Positions 8,975 through 23,900 of a stretch of 64,000 nt of DNA are shown here, piece after piece. Made by a program: the position numbers and the translations under genes. Origin of the DNA: Arion vulgaris (lineage: Eukaryota; Mollusca; Gastropoda; Stylommatophora; Arionidae); the NCBI GenBank assembly GCA_020796225.1, contig CM036753.1, forward strand, positions 79,691,441 through 79,755,440. The letters are read 5' to 3'. Under the pieces are notes generated by a model. The model was not told the DNA's origin, made no database searches, and saw only the letters and a list, made by a program, of their open reading frames with translations. Every line of letters begins with the position of its first letter. Within the stretch, counting starts at the first letter, position 1.

Positions 8975-11900
8975 GTAAGTTAACTACATCAAAGTATGTG
9001 AGTCTGTATGACAGTTTTTGATTTGTCAAGCCCATTCAGTATGAAGTGGTGTGTGTTATTATGCCCTGGCATCACATACCACACAGAACCACACAGTAAA
9101 AAGTATAACGAGTACAAAGCAAGAGGAAGACTACGCAAAAGATGGAACTACGGCATCAAGAACTGCCAAACGAAAATGAATATCAGCTTACATATCAGCT
9201 TTACAAGTCAGTAATGTTGGTTACATGATACAAGTAGCCCCCCAACACTTCTATAAAGAAGTAAATGGTGGAAGAGAAGAAGATGATGACAGTATCAGCA
9301 GCACTCCCTTGTGTGAGAAGTCAGTAATGTTGGTTGCATGATACAAGTACTTCCCCACACACTTCTATAAAGAAGTAAATGGTGGAAGAGAAGAAAAGTC
9401 AGTATGAATTGGTGTGTGTTATTATCTCTCATAAAATTGCGAGTTGTGGATTGAGTACATCCGTGCGGTTATCCTCATCTATGATCAATGAGATCTGACA
9501 TCATGCTGCAAGATAGCTCAATAGATGTGGTAGTATAAGGAGGAGGGATGTTCCTAGAATCTTATCAGTAACCAATCATACAAAGATGTGTCCAACTGGA
9601 CAATATTTCTCCATTAACGAGGGTTGGATAGGGCTAACAATCTAAATCATTTTTAAGGTAATAAAATTGTTGCAAACACTGCAATGAACAACTGACAGAG
9701 TGTTAGGAACAGGTTTAACACTATGTTACATCAGTAATGCTGCATTGAACTTGTATCTCGGTTTGGTAGAATTTCACAGATATCCAAGTTCTACACAAAG
9801 CTAAGCTGACTATTCAAGAACTCAAAATTCTCATAAAGAGAAAATATGTAATAGGATGGAAGACAAACACTGGATACGATTATGGGAAAAAAAAACTTTC
9901 TTAAAGACCTCAGCAGAACATTCCATGTCATTATATTTCGCCTATGTACCGGACACTACGGACTCCGCAGACATATACATAGACTAGGAATAAGCCAAAC
10001 AGTTATCTGCCAGTGTCAACAGACGGAACAGACACCGGAGCATGCACCATGTCGCCATACACAATCAACATGACAACTAAGCTTTGGGGAAACCTGACAG
10101 ACCTGAAGCTTACTGCCTAGTTTGTCGTACACATTGGTTAAGCTCATGACCAGAGATTGCCGAAAAAGAATAAGAAGAAGCGGATAGCTCATGAACTGGG
10201 GGATAAGTAAAAAGACAATGTGGAATGTGAAATTTGTCGGTCAGGTGTAACTAAGTGAGCAGTATATCTGGTCACACAAATAGGGAATTAGATCATTTCC
10301 TAGTAATGAAGGCAGATTAATAATAGTCAATATTTCCTAGTAATGAAGGCAGATTAGTAATAGTCAATATTTCCTAGTAATGAAGGCAGATTAATAATAG
10401 TCAATATTTCCTAGTAATGAAGGCAGATTAGTAATAGTCAATATTTCCTAGTAATGAAGGCAGATTAGTAATAGTTAATATTTCCTAGTAATGAAGGCAG
10501 ATTAGTAATAGTAAATATTTCCAAGTAATGAAGGCAGATTAGTAATAGTAATATTTCCTAGTAATGAAGGCAGATTAGTAATAGTCAATATTTCCTAGTA
10601 ATGAAGGCAGATTAATAATAGTCAATATTTCCTAGTAATGAAGGCAGATTAGTAATAGTCAATATTTCCTAGTAATGAAGGCAGATTAGTAATAGTCAAT
10701 ATTTCCTAGTAATGAAGGCAGATTAGTAATAGTCAATATTTCCTAGTAATGAAGGCAGATTAGTAATAGTAAATATTTCCAAGTAATGAAGGCAGATTAG
10801 TAATAGTCAATATTTCCAAATAATGTAGGCAGATTAGTAATAGTCAATATTTCCTAGTAATGAAGGCAGATTAGTAATAGTTTAAAATTTCCTAGTAATG
10901 AAGGCAGATAGTAATAGTCAATATTTCCTAGTAATGAAGGCAGATTAGTAATAGTCAATATTTCCTAGTAATGAAGGCAGATTAGTAATAGTCAATATTT
11001 CCTAGTAATGAAGGCAGATTAGTAATAGTCAATATTTCCAAGTAATGAAGGCAGATTAGTAATAGTCAATATTTCCTAGTAATGAAGGCAGATTAGTAAT
11101 AGTCAATATTTCCAAGTAATGAAGGCAGATAGTAATAGTCAATATTTCCTAGTAATGAAGGCAGATTAGTAATAGTCAATATTTCCTAGTAATGAAGGCA
11201 GATTAGTAATAGTTAATATTTCCTAGTAATGAAGGCAGATTAGTAATAGTTAATATTTCCTAGTAATGAAGGCAGATTAGTAATAGTTAATATTTCCTAG
11301 TAATGAAGGCAGATTAGTAATAGTTAATATTTCCTAGTAATGAAGGCAGATTAGTAATAGTCAATATTTCCTAGTAATGAAGGCAGATTAGTAATAGTCA
11401 ATATTTCCTAGTAATGAAGGCAGATTAGTAATAGTCAATATTTCCTAGTAATGAAGGCAGATTAGTAATAGTTAATATTTCCTAGTAATGAAGGCAGATT
11501 AGTAATAGTTAATATTTCCAAGTAATGAAGGCAGATTAGTAATAGTTAATATTTCCTAGTAATGAAGGCAGATTAATAATAGTCAATATTTCCTAGTAAT
11601 GAAGGCAGATTAATAATAGTCAATATTTCCTAGTAATGAAGGCAGATTAATAATAGTCAATATTTCCAAGTAATGAAGGCAGATTAGTAATAGTTAATAT
11701 TTTCCCAGTAATGAAGGCAGATTAATAATAGTCAATATTTCCTAGTAATGAAGGCAGATTAATAATAGTCAATATTTCCAAGTAATGAAGGCAGATTAGT
11801 AATAGTCAATATTTCCTAGTAATGAAGGCAGATTAGTAATAGTAAATATTTCCAAGTAATGAAGGCAGATTAGTAATAGTTAATATTTCCAAGTAATGAA

Positions 11901-14900
11901 GGCAGATTAATAATAGTCAATATTTCCTAGTAATGAAGGCAGATTAATAATAGTCAATATTTCCAAGTAATGAAGGCAGATTAGTAATAGTTAATATTTC
12001 CTAGTAATGAAGGCAGATTAATAATAGTCAATATTTCCTAGTAATGAAGGCAGATTAATAATAGTCAATATTTCCAAGTAATGAAGGCAGATTAGTAATA
12101 GTCAATATTTCCTAGTAATGAAGGCAGATTAGTAATAGTCAATATTTCCTAGTAATGAAGGCAGATTAGTAATAGTCAATATTTCCAAGTAATGAAGGCA
12201 GATTAGTAATAGTCAATATTTCCTAGTAATGAAGGCAGATTAGTAATAGTCAATATTTCCTAGTAATGAAGGCAGATTAGTAATAGTCAATATTTCCTAG
12301 TAATGAAGGCAGATTAGTAATAGTCAATATTTCCTAGTAATGAAGGCAGATTAGTAATAGTCAATATTTCCTAGTAATGAATGCAGATTAGTAATAGTCA
12401 ATATTTCCTAGTAATGAAGGCAGATTAGTAATAGTTAATATTTCCAAGTAATGAAGGCAGATTAGTAATAGTCAATATTTCCTAGTAATGAAGGCAGATT
12501 AGTAATAGTCAATATTTCCTAGTAATGAATGCAGATTAGTAATAGTCAATATTTCCTAGTAATGAAGGCAGATTAGTAATAGTCAATATTTCCTAGTAAT
12601 GAAGGCAGATTAGTAATAGTCAATATTTCCTAGTAATGAAGGCAGATTAGTAATATCAATATTTCCTAGTAATGAAGGCAGATTAGTAATAGTCAATATT
12701 TCCTAGTAATGAAGGCAGATTAGTAATAGTCAATATTTCCTAGTAATGAAGGCAGATTAGTAATAGTCAATATCTCCAAGTAATGAAGGCAGATTAGTAA
12801 TAGTCAATATTTCCTAGTAATGAAGGCAGATTAGTAATAGTCAATATTTCCTAGTAATGAAGGCAGATTAATAATAGTCAATATTTCCTAGTAATGAAGG
12901 CAGATTAGTAATAGTCAATATTTCCTAGTAATGAAGGCAGATTAGTAATAGTCAATATTTCCAAGTAATGAAGGCAGATTAGTAATAGTCAATATTTCCA
13001 AGTAATGAAGGCAGATTAGTAATAGTCAATATTTCCAAGTAATGAAGGCAGATTAGTAATAGTCAATATTTTCAAGTAATGAAGGCAGATAGTAATAGTC
13101 AATATTTCCTAGTAATGAAGGCAGATTAATAATAGCAATATTTCAAGTAATGAAGGCAGATTAGTAATAGTCAATATTTTCAAGTAATGAAGGCAGATAG
13201 TAATAGTCAATATTTCCTAGTAATGAAGGCAGATTAATAATAGTTAATATTTCCAAGTAATGAAGGCAGATTAGTAATAGTCAATATTTCCAAGTAATGA
13301 AGGCAGATAGTAAGAAAAGTCAATATTTCCAAGTAATGAAGGCAGATAGTAAGAAAAGTCAATATTTCCAGTAATGAAGGAGATAGTAAGAAAGTCAATA
13401 TTTCTTAGTATTGAAGGTATATAGTATGCTACAATGCTGACCTAAAGAGAGCGTATAGGTACAGAGTATAATCATCAAACGAATGTATTATAGTCTTCAG
13501 AATGTCCAGTCTGTTGATGATGAATGTTGGATGATTATCTAATTTCTGTTCTTCTTGTCAGGTGGACTGCAAGTGTGACCTTTACAACTAGTACTGCTGT
13601 TGTTTCATTTCCAAACGTGGAAAGCCTAGATTCGCTTGAAGGTAAGGCAATCTCTTGTAATAATTTGTATCTCTTCATTGTGGGATGGTAAAGTTTTGTG
13701 TACAGTTTGCTCCGCTAGACTTTGATTGCCCCCAATCAAACTACAAGGCAGTAGTAGTTCCGTGCGAGTGGAAACGCGCGCTGGCTTCACTCTCTGCTGG
13801 ACTTTCCAGTTTTCTGTACATGTGGGTGTTCCGCTCACCCTCGTGCCTGCAGCGCCTGCTACGCCGTGCACGTCTGCCATGCCTGCCGCGCCGTGCACGT
13901 CTGCTCACCTGTGGGCCCACCCGTGCATCGTCCGCATGCGATTCGCTCTGCCCTGGTGCCTACCTCACCATCTCCGTCAGTTCCCACAGTTCTCACATTT
14001 GCCTCTAGACTGTCCGAACCTGGTGCTTAACTCGGGCCCCCACCCCTGAGATGGGGGCGTGAGTTTCGTCTTATGTGGACACACGTTTCTTTGCTGGATG
14101 CACCTCTCATCCTATATGTTAGGCCCCCAACCCCCTCAGGGCTCGGAGTTTTGCCGTGTGCAACTCAACTCTGCCCCGCCTTTGGACCCCCCTGTATATC
14201 GTCAGAATGCGTATTCGTTCCTATTTGATGCCTGCCCCACCGTATTTATCAGGTTTCTCACCGTGCTCACATTTACCGTGCCTCGAGAATGCCATGACTG
14301 TAGTTCGACTCGGGCGCAAAGTTTCGCTCCTTGTGGGCCCACACCTCTGCTTTGGGATGCCCTTCTTATCCCTTCATGTTCAATTTTGTGCTTATGGACT
14401 CTTGCCCCGTAGGTGGCAATTTTGGAGCGGTCATTAGCTCCAGGCGAGTTAGCATTCGTTCTCTGACGGCTCGTACACTGCTCTTTTCTTACGTTTCTGC
14501 AAAACTCGGGCAATTTTTTATCGGACATCGGCCAGGAGATGCGTGCATTTTGTTCAGGGATTTTGGACCTGCATTGCTTTTCCGAACTTGCACTGCTACC
14601 ATTACCTGTAGCTCTCCCTCGATCCCTGCCCTCTTAACCAGACCGGAACCACTGTCTGTTTCCATGGTCACCACGAGGCGATGAGGGCAGGGTCTTGATT
14701 AGGGCCATCTCACTAATCTTGGCGCGGCGTTGTCCCCATGAGCCTTTGACCCCGTTGCTAGTTCAATAACCTTCTCCTGTGCCATTCATGGCATATCTTT
14801 CTTGTTTCTCGTGCCCTTAACATTTGCAGTGTGTGAGCAGTTATTGTCTGTTTGGTAACTCTCATAAATCCAGTGACCTAGGCTGTGCATGTCACGATTT

Positions 14901-17900
14901 TATCAATAAAAGTCGAAGCATACACCACGGTCTAACAATTTAGGGTTTCTTTAGTGCAGCCTAGTTACATGTTCTAATTCTGAAAATGTTGAATAGTAAG
15001 TATTAAGATGCCTAGTCCATAAACCAGCTGATGTTATAGCAGGACATGAAGTAAGTGTACCTGGCTACAGGCTGCCATGGTGTTGAGATATTGCAAGGCT
15101 CCATTTGCATTTCAATAGTTTGCTTGATGTGGTACGTATATGAGAAACTCAAATGTAATTACGAGATATTTAAATCTGACATGTCTCATAACTGTTTGAC
15201 CATTGGATGTGATGCTTGGGTGGCCAGACTTCACTCACTGTGAAGTTATTCAAAGAATATGGAACATAAAAGGTAACAATATCGGCAGGAAGGTTCTGCA
15301 GCAACTACAGAGCAGAGGCACTAAAAGTGGCCATACTGACCAAGAAATGTGTAAAATAAAATGTTAATATTTTTGACTGATGTTCTGTCAGTAATCACTG
15401 CTCTAAAAAAATCCAGAATATAACTTAAAGGAATTGCAAGCATCACTACACCAAGTATGCAACATTTTTTCGAGAATAGTAATACATTGGATACCATCCC
15501 AATGTAGTAAACCTGGAAACGAGATTGCGTCCATATTGGCAAAAGCAGGTGGCAGGCTACCACAGACGGACACCAGTATGACATATGTGGAAGCAAACGC
15601 ACGGATACAAATGTCCTACAAGAGCAAATGAGCAAGAGATCACTTCAGGTCATGAAAGAGATGATGCCTACTATCAACTCAATAGAAAAGAACAGGTTGT
15701 CATTTTCCGGCAAAGAATCGGGCACAATAGGCTGAGGTACCATCTGTTTAATAAGTACACGATAGGCCCTACTGACATATGCACATGTGGCACCAGCAAA
15801 CTGACAGAGATATGCATCCTGGTCACAAGGGTGGTCACATACAATGAACAGAGGAAACACACATGGCCAATCCCCATGTCAGTCCAAGACAAGCTATATG
15901 GAGATTACATAGACTAACTACTTTAGAAGTATACAGGTCGATGTTTGAAAACATTGAAAGAAGAAGAAGGGGATTTAAATAAAACTCAATCCTGCATGTT
16001 TTGCCTAGGTTTATCTGTGAGCCTAATTTCTCACACAGCTTGGAGGTAACCTGTAATGCCTCATGTACCCAATTAGCCAGTACTTATCGATTCTAGCCAC
16101 TCCTGTATGTGAAGATGAAACCTACGTGGACTTTCAATTCCACCAGGGCAGCTGTTTATAATTTACCAATTTTGATTAATTTACAAAGCAATAATACATT
16201 TTTTTTACAAATATATAATGATAAAAAAATGGACATACACACTTCTTGATTAACTTTACATTTCAGGCTATTCAATATTACTATATGGTTCAAGCAAAGC
16301 AGTATGTGCCAGTATTGAATCACGACAGGAACATGCCACAGCATTTGCTCAGTTTCAAAACTTGGTGCAAGGATATGTATACTTTCGCCAATCCATGAGC
16401 AACTATACCCGCATTGTTACTGATTTGTTCTCAGAACAAGGCTCTTACAATAGCTCATGGTTTATCTCCAACACTTTCAACAGCTGCTCTTTAATTACAC
16501 CTGGAGTACAGTTAAAGGAATTCAACCCAAGCAATGCTAATGGAGTTAATTGTTCAAAAACCTCACAAGCGTCTTGTGCTGCTGGTCAGTTGTCTGATAA
16601 ACTTGGAAATGTTACCATAGGAGGAAATAAAAGGGAAGCTAGACTCGGCTACACAGACAAAAGCCTTTCATCAATTAGTGACATTAATGGAAAATTATTA
16701 CTTATCAAAACTTCTAACGGGTCTTTTGCTTGTGCTGTCATCAAAGCTTTCTCTGGACACAAAGCTTTGGTAGAATTCAGCCATGAGGGAGTAACTGGAT
16801 CAGTAATGTTTTCCCAGTCTTCTCCCCTTGATCCAACAACAACAGTTATTAATATTACTGGTTTGAACAATATGGCTAGCGGATACCATGTACATGTGTG
16901 GCCTACACCAACAAAAATTACAGATGGTCAAGACCTATGTGGTGGTATTATTGTAAGTGGTCACTATAACCCATACAACAAGATAGTGACCAGTCCCAGC
17001 TACCCTTCACCAGACAATAGTACTGATGACATGTATGAGCTTGGAGATTTGAGCTCAAAATATGGAACAATGGCACAAAAAACTAACATGATCAATACAT
17101 ACACTGACTACAATTTACCATTATATGGTCAGAATAGTATCATTGGTAGATCATTTGTAATTCATCATAATGATAGCGCTGGTAGCAGGTTAGTAGTGTG
17201 TTCATTACTTTCTATGTGTATGTGAGAATGTGTGTTTTATCTGATGTTTTGTGTGGCATCGTTAATTTAGTTAATATTTTAAGGATAATTTGTTTTTCTC
17301 ACATTCGATTTGAAGAAAATTACTTCACATACAAAACAAAGTGAAATTCCTTTATCTATTAACATCGGATTAGTCTGAGTAGTGAGAGAATGGAGATCTG
17401 GCCAACAGAAACAACCTTACAAGACAAACTATGGGGGACCGGTGAAGACCTCAAGCATATCACCCTGTTTATGACACGTACCTGAGTAGTTGCATGGCAT
17501 AAGTTGATCGCAGAAAAGGAACATCAGATTTATATGTTAATTCACCTTCTTCTCAGGGTTTCTAAGGTGAAGTGGTTGGTAGATGTGTGTCTCGTGTTCT
17601 GTAGATTGTAGGTTCAAATTTGAATCAAGTCACATGTGCAATTTTTTTCCAAAGATCCCTATGATTGTTGCTAGGCATACAGAGTTTGTGATTTGTGCGG
17701 CATCTCATGGTGTGCTATTTCTGCAGAGAGGGACAGAGCCGTATTGGGAAACAGTGCAATGAAGTCAATCCTTCGTCTTTAGGCCCTTTTTTATCTTCTT
17801 CTTTCCTGATGACATTAAAGGGCTTATAAAATAATAATAATAATAATTCCTCTCGTATCGTTATACATTACATAGGGCCTGCAAGTAATTTCTCCATACC

Positions 17901-20900
17901 GCTCTATCCTGGGCAACTCACTCAATCTCCTCCATGGAACTGAGACCGATATTTCCTGCCTCTCTCAGCAAAGTTCGCTTTAGGGTCTCCTTAGGTCGAC
18001 CTCTCTTTCTTGAACCCTTTGCATCCCACTTCAATGCCTGCTTTGATATTCGTTGATCATTTCTCCTCAAGGTGTGCCCTACATATCTCCATCTTCTCTT
18101 TCTTATAACAGTTGTCACTAGTGGTTGACCAGACATGTCTCTGATTTCATCACTTCTCCTGAATTCGTCCCATTCTATATTCATTATTTTTCGCAGACAT
18201 CTATTTTCAAATGCATTCAACTTGCTTTCTATATAAAGGGTTCATAAGTAGAGAATTTTCTGCTTTTTAATGTTTTCTAGCAGTAATCTTTAAATTAAAA
18301 AGATGTGATGTCTCTATGAAGGTTGTGATGCAGAGAAAAACTGTAGAGTTTATTCTGAGTTGAGAGTTAGGCTTATTTGGCTACTTCTTCTTTATTCTTC
18401 TTCTTCTTTCTTGGTCATAACACTGCTCCTGAGTTGTTGCCCAGTGTTGTGGTTTTCTACTTTTGTCTTGCGCTTTTCTGGTGTCTTGGGTGGTTGTTAT
18501 TTTTGCTCTTTGACAGGATTCTGCTATGCCATCTAACCATCTTTTTGTGGTCTTCCTCTCGCCTACATTCCTGATGTTCTGTTGTAGAATACCCTGTATA
18601 CTGTGGAGTTTGGATGCATTCCACAGAATACAGAGTCTTCTATTTGGCTACTTATACATAGATTATGACATATTAAATATGATGTGACTTTCACAGATGG
18701 ATATGTGCGAACATAGAACCATACAGCTATCCAGTAGTTGCTGCCATTGCTGTATTTGAGTTCCCTGTGATTGGTCAAATCATATTCGTGCAAGGACAGG
18801 ACCAATTGGAGACATCAATATTTGCCAAATTGGACTACATTGATGGTCGACCTGGCACAACAAAAAACAGATGGGGTATCAATACAAACACAGTGAGTTA
18901 ACATTGTTATTACTGTTTGAAAAGGAAATATTAATCTACTTTTAATTTTTCTTAAAACAAATCTACATAAAAAGGCCATCAAGTATTTCTTATTGGTCAC
19001 AAATGTTTGCTTGTGTATTCCAGTGTAAGAGATGCTGACTGTGAGATATAAATTTAGAAATTTAGTGACTAAATGGTAAAGAGTGAAATATAATCAAGCA
19101 TATGTAGTCAAGTAAGTGGTCATCTGTACCTTAAGCAGTAGTGAGCTCAATCACAATCCAAGCCTACCTGGTTCAAACTCTTTTTGTTGGCAGTTTGGAA
19201 GCAAATTTGTTCCCGTGAATTTTTGCGAACGGTAAAAATATTTTATAAACTTTTTATTGCTAAGATTTTAGGTAGAAAATAGTAGAGTCTGTATGAGTGA
19301 AAGCAATGCATCACTCTAATTGGAAACATTTATTTCTATTTTTTCCAACTTAAAGATGGAAAAAGTCAAATAAATCATATTATAGTAAATACATCTATCT
19401 AGCCAATGAACTCACAATAAATATTAATCCTGGATTCAAAATATGAACAAAAATGCATGGCTCCTAACCTCTGCACTCCTGGAAGTAGTATAAATTGCCA
19501 TAACAAGATGATCTAGAAAATATTGAAAACCTTATTGGTTAGAACCCACAGGAAAACACTTCACAGATTTTGAAACAGATATAAAAGCCATAACAGAAGT
19601 AACGAAAATACTCATAAATTGTAGAGAGACACATAGCAGCTGGATAATAGTGAAAAAGCTAAATTTGAATGTACTGAACTTCATCAAGAAACATCAACTT
19701 AAATTGTTTGGCCATTTAATCAGATTACCAACAAACAGTGCTCCTCAAATGGACAAAATTATTCAGATACTGTGAATACAAGGCAAAAGGTAGTCCACAC
19801 AGAAGGTGGACCACAGAAGTAACAGAAGCTGTGAAAGACACCATGTACAAAGTGTACACAAAAGCCCATTCTATAAATCTCTTCTTATCCTGACACTGGT
19901 AGACAAAAAAGGATTCGAGATAAAGAAGAAGAAAAATTAACACAGAACTGAAGACAGCTAAACATTGGAAGTTGGTTTTTGATACAGCACATATTAAATC
20001 AAAATTGGTGTAACACAGATTTGCTTTTATATTTTGACATTTTATAGAATACCACTTTGCTATCCTCTAATAAATACACTTATGTGAAGTGTAAAGAAAA
20101 AGTATAAGAAAATGTGATTTTTCTATAGAACATATAGAATTAAAAGAAGTGAACTACTCTACCTGTTATGCAAAACTACCACTGTTCATGCTAATAAAAT
20201 TTCCACTGATATTTAAGAATATAGTTTTCCATTGGATCACCTTCAACTAGTAGTTGTCACTAATTGTGTTCAATACACGGTACCATTAATTCTTCAGTCG
20301 TACAGCTGAAACTCAGTAGCCATGTTTTCTGAGTTAAATAAAAACTTTACGCCGGAGTTATTGTGTAAGTACTCTGACACTATCAGTTGCTGAAATTGAC
20401 CAACCACCAGGGTACACTGAGTATGTAAGTATAGATTAATATCAGTCTTCCAAGCAATTATAATGTATTTTAGTGTTTGATTTGCTGGTACATTTGTAAG
20501 TTCTTTATTTTATATTTATGTATTCAAAGGTAACAAATGATATGTTATCAACTACTGAAACATCACGCTGCTTATCTACTGGCGCCGTCTACAACCCGCA
20601 TAATGTAGGGCAACAGATGAATCAGTACACTGATTACTGTAGTAAGAACTCACCATTAGGTTGCAAGCTTGGGGACATGTCTGGAAAACTGGGTATTCTT
20701 AGTATTCGGAATGCTGCAAATTCAGGTACACAATGAGACATTTTATAATTACTTCACTTGATGGTTAATTATATTTATCAATATCTAATAAAGATACCAT
20801 TTTAAAAGTTAACTTATATTTCTGTATACTTATATACTGTTAATATCTCAACCTTTTTAATGGTATTGATGTTCAGAGCTTGAGCTTGGGGAGCTAGTCC

Positions 20901-23900
20901 CTATTTTACTATCAATGCTAGGTATACCTGACATTGTAAAATTCTAGTGGGTTTGTTATATGCCTTTTTTTAAATATTTCATGGGATGTTGATAATGAAT
21001 CATGAGCATCAGGCTTTTTCCAAGAAATTCATCTTTGTTCTCTGTTTCTCTCTGTGCCCTCATCATTAAGTGGTTTTAGCAGTTTTCTGATGTTTCTTTC
21101 AAAGTTTAAAGATTTTTTTTCTTTCAGCTTCCCCACCTAGTCTACAGCCTGACTCTTTGAAATGTAGAAACCAGTCCATAATTTGAGCTTGACAGCTTGT
21201 TCTTTTATTTGCATAAAACCTTGTACATTATTGCTTTCTAAATTATATTTCAATAGAATATTATGTTAATAGTAATAATAATAATAGTCAACAATTGCAA
21301 GCAATTGTGAAAGTTTCATTATGTGTTGTAAAAACTGTAAAGTATCTTCTAAGATGGCTATACAGTTTCAGTTCAAGTTTGAAATATCTTCATTGCACTC
21401 CAGACATGTCTGTAGGTGCTCCGATCTCCTTCACAATATCTCCAACAGTGTCCAGGGACTAACCAAGCTGGTTTGATGTTGATTGATGAGCCTACTCATA
21501 GGTTTGTTGTGATGCCCATTTCTGGACATTTCAATCTTCAATCCAAGTTCTGAAAATTCTACAAAAAGCTACAGATTCCCCAATCACAAAATCAGAGTTA
21601 CACAACATATACATTTTTAGAATATAAGTCGCCTGTGTGGTGCCGGGGTCCACAATGGAAGCAAAGAATAGTATCACTGCGACCTACACGGCATATCATT
21701 AGAGGTGACTGATGTCGGACCTAGAGAAGCTACCCCAGTAAATAAAAGTATAGCAGAAATCAGGATAAAATGAATAAAACAAGGGTAATCAATTACTTGC
21801 AAGTCAAGTTGCTAAATTATTTAGGAAAAGTAATGAAAAGAATGGTTCATATCAGATTGCTCCCAGGCACCCTTCAGTAAAAACCACAATACTGAAGAAC
21901 ATCTTTCTTCTTTGGTCGTTCTTTACAACCAATTTTAATCACTCTTTGTGATATGTTTGATCTTTGCCAAGAACGTGTATACGTTGCACATTGGTTTGTA
22001 GGCCCCTAAACGCATATATTTCTCACGTTTAGGACATGTGCATCCGATTTCAGCCAAAAAGAACATCTAACATAACCTATTCCTTCTTTGTATAGCATGT
22101 CTGTTGCAGAAATTGTCTCTCATCACATTCCACCATTACTAACTTGAATATTTGTTTATAATACAAATGTTGTTGATTCATTTATTTGGCAGATACTTCA
22201 GCAAGACAATTTTTCACTGATACAAATCTTCCATTATTTGGACCATATTCTGTTATTGGAAGATCTGTTGTTATTTTCAATGAGATGGGAACTAGTATAT
22301 TGGCTTCATGAAATATTAAGATGTTACGGACCCACTTCTGACTGCCAGCTTCTCTATGGGAGGTGTTAGTGGAACAGTGTCTTTCAGCCAGACAGCTGGT
22401 TATGGAGCCAAGAAAACTATGGTGACAAATAAGCTGAATGGTTTGCAGGATAAATACAGGTATAAAATCACATTTTTTATATTGTTCCGTATCATAAGTC
22501 TTCAAGAGATAGAAAGTATTTTTAGGTTAATGTTCAGAAGCTGAATATATCTAGAGCTAAATATAAAGTTATAATTTCAGACATAATGCTTAAATTTACA
22601 AATGATTCAAAAATGCATCACTTTTCTATTGAATAGCTTCATTACTTGTAATGTGCACAATGAAAGTTTTGTTATTTGGCACTTCACAATTCAGAAAGTT
22701 CTATTGACTTGGCCAATTACATAACTCTTGTGCATAAAATAATTTTTTAGTAAGGGAATGGGAGAAATATCTAAAATTAGAGAAAAATACCTATTTCATT
22801 ATTTCTATTAAAGTTCATAAGAACTTTTAAATGACATAATAATTGTACAATTTACTTTGTGTAAAGAGCTCTCTCTCTCTTTCTCTCTCTCTCTCTATCA
22901 CTGCCCAGAACGATGTACCAGATTTCCCCATAAATTCCATTCATGTGGAAATCTTATTCATGCAGATTTAGCATTGGTGTGTTTTACATCACATCTTCAG
23001 CACCATTTGGAGCTCTGTTGCTTATCCTTTGGCGATGTGTCCAGATTCAGCCAGCGTTTACTGGGTTTGCTCTCCGTTCTGTAGCCATCTAGTGTTTTTG
23101 CGGTGTGGGGTAGCTAGCCCCATGCCCAACCTCCTTAGACGCCTCTTACGACATGCGTGACAAGTAACAGTGGTTCTATTCTTTACACCCCAATTTGGGC
23201 CTCTGTAACCACTCGGGCAGTGTTAAAAGGTCTAAAATGTCTTAAATAAATTGGTACATAATAAACTTTATATTCATACAGTAAGACATCTTTCTAAGAC
23301 ACCTGTGAAAGTGTTTACTTTTTAACTATGGATTTGACACAATTTCCTTATGACTTTATTTACCGCATTGTTTGTGAGTAAAGCTTGAATTTTACTTGCA
23401 TGACGAGGAGAAAAATGATAGTAATATGTGTCTGCTTTTTTTTTAAATTGGATCTCTTTTTGCTATGTAAAGTAACGAATTGCTATTACACTCAATATTT
23501 CATAGAAATCAACGATCTAAATAATTTTTAAACAAGCTTTCATTATTTTAAACAGACAATCACCAGGTTTCTTTTAAGTTTATTCTGTGTTCAATTGCCA
23601 GGTTATTTGTCTATGACCTTCCTCCAGCAAGTGGCAATACTATCTGTTCTGACTTAGGAAATGTATTCAACCCTTTGAACATTACACAAAATGCTTCTAC
23701 AACAGATACTGATGATAAATTCATGGTAAGTAATATCTCAAATGCTATATACTCGATTATTTATATTGCAAATCATGCAGCTTTAAGCCGATATTTCATG
23801 AAGAAAATAGTCTGACTTTAGTTTAAGAATTTAAGGGTCTTAGTACAGTACAGGATTTTTTTAAAATAACAATAACTTATTTCAAGGTTTTCTGACAGTC

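Noticed and set aside
10280..13425. Regular 37-bp repeats resembling a CRISPR array
   Set aside because: Monomers are directly tandem with no unique spacers, and the context is an animal intron. It is a satellite.
13685..14684. Several overlapping ORFs of 90-117 codons in both strands of the GC-rich island
   Set aside because: Open frames in all directions reflect high GC content. The peptides are Cys/Pro/Leu-rich without domains.
22299..22324. A 26-nt GT-AG segment that would bypass the stop in CSRP exon 6 in frame
   Set aside because: It is far below the size of known metazoan spliceosomal introns and would delete the conserved Cys-containing end of domain 4.
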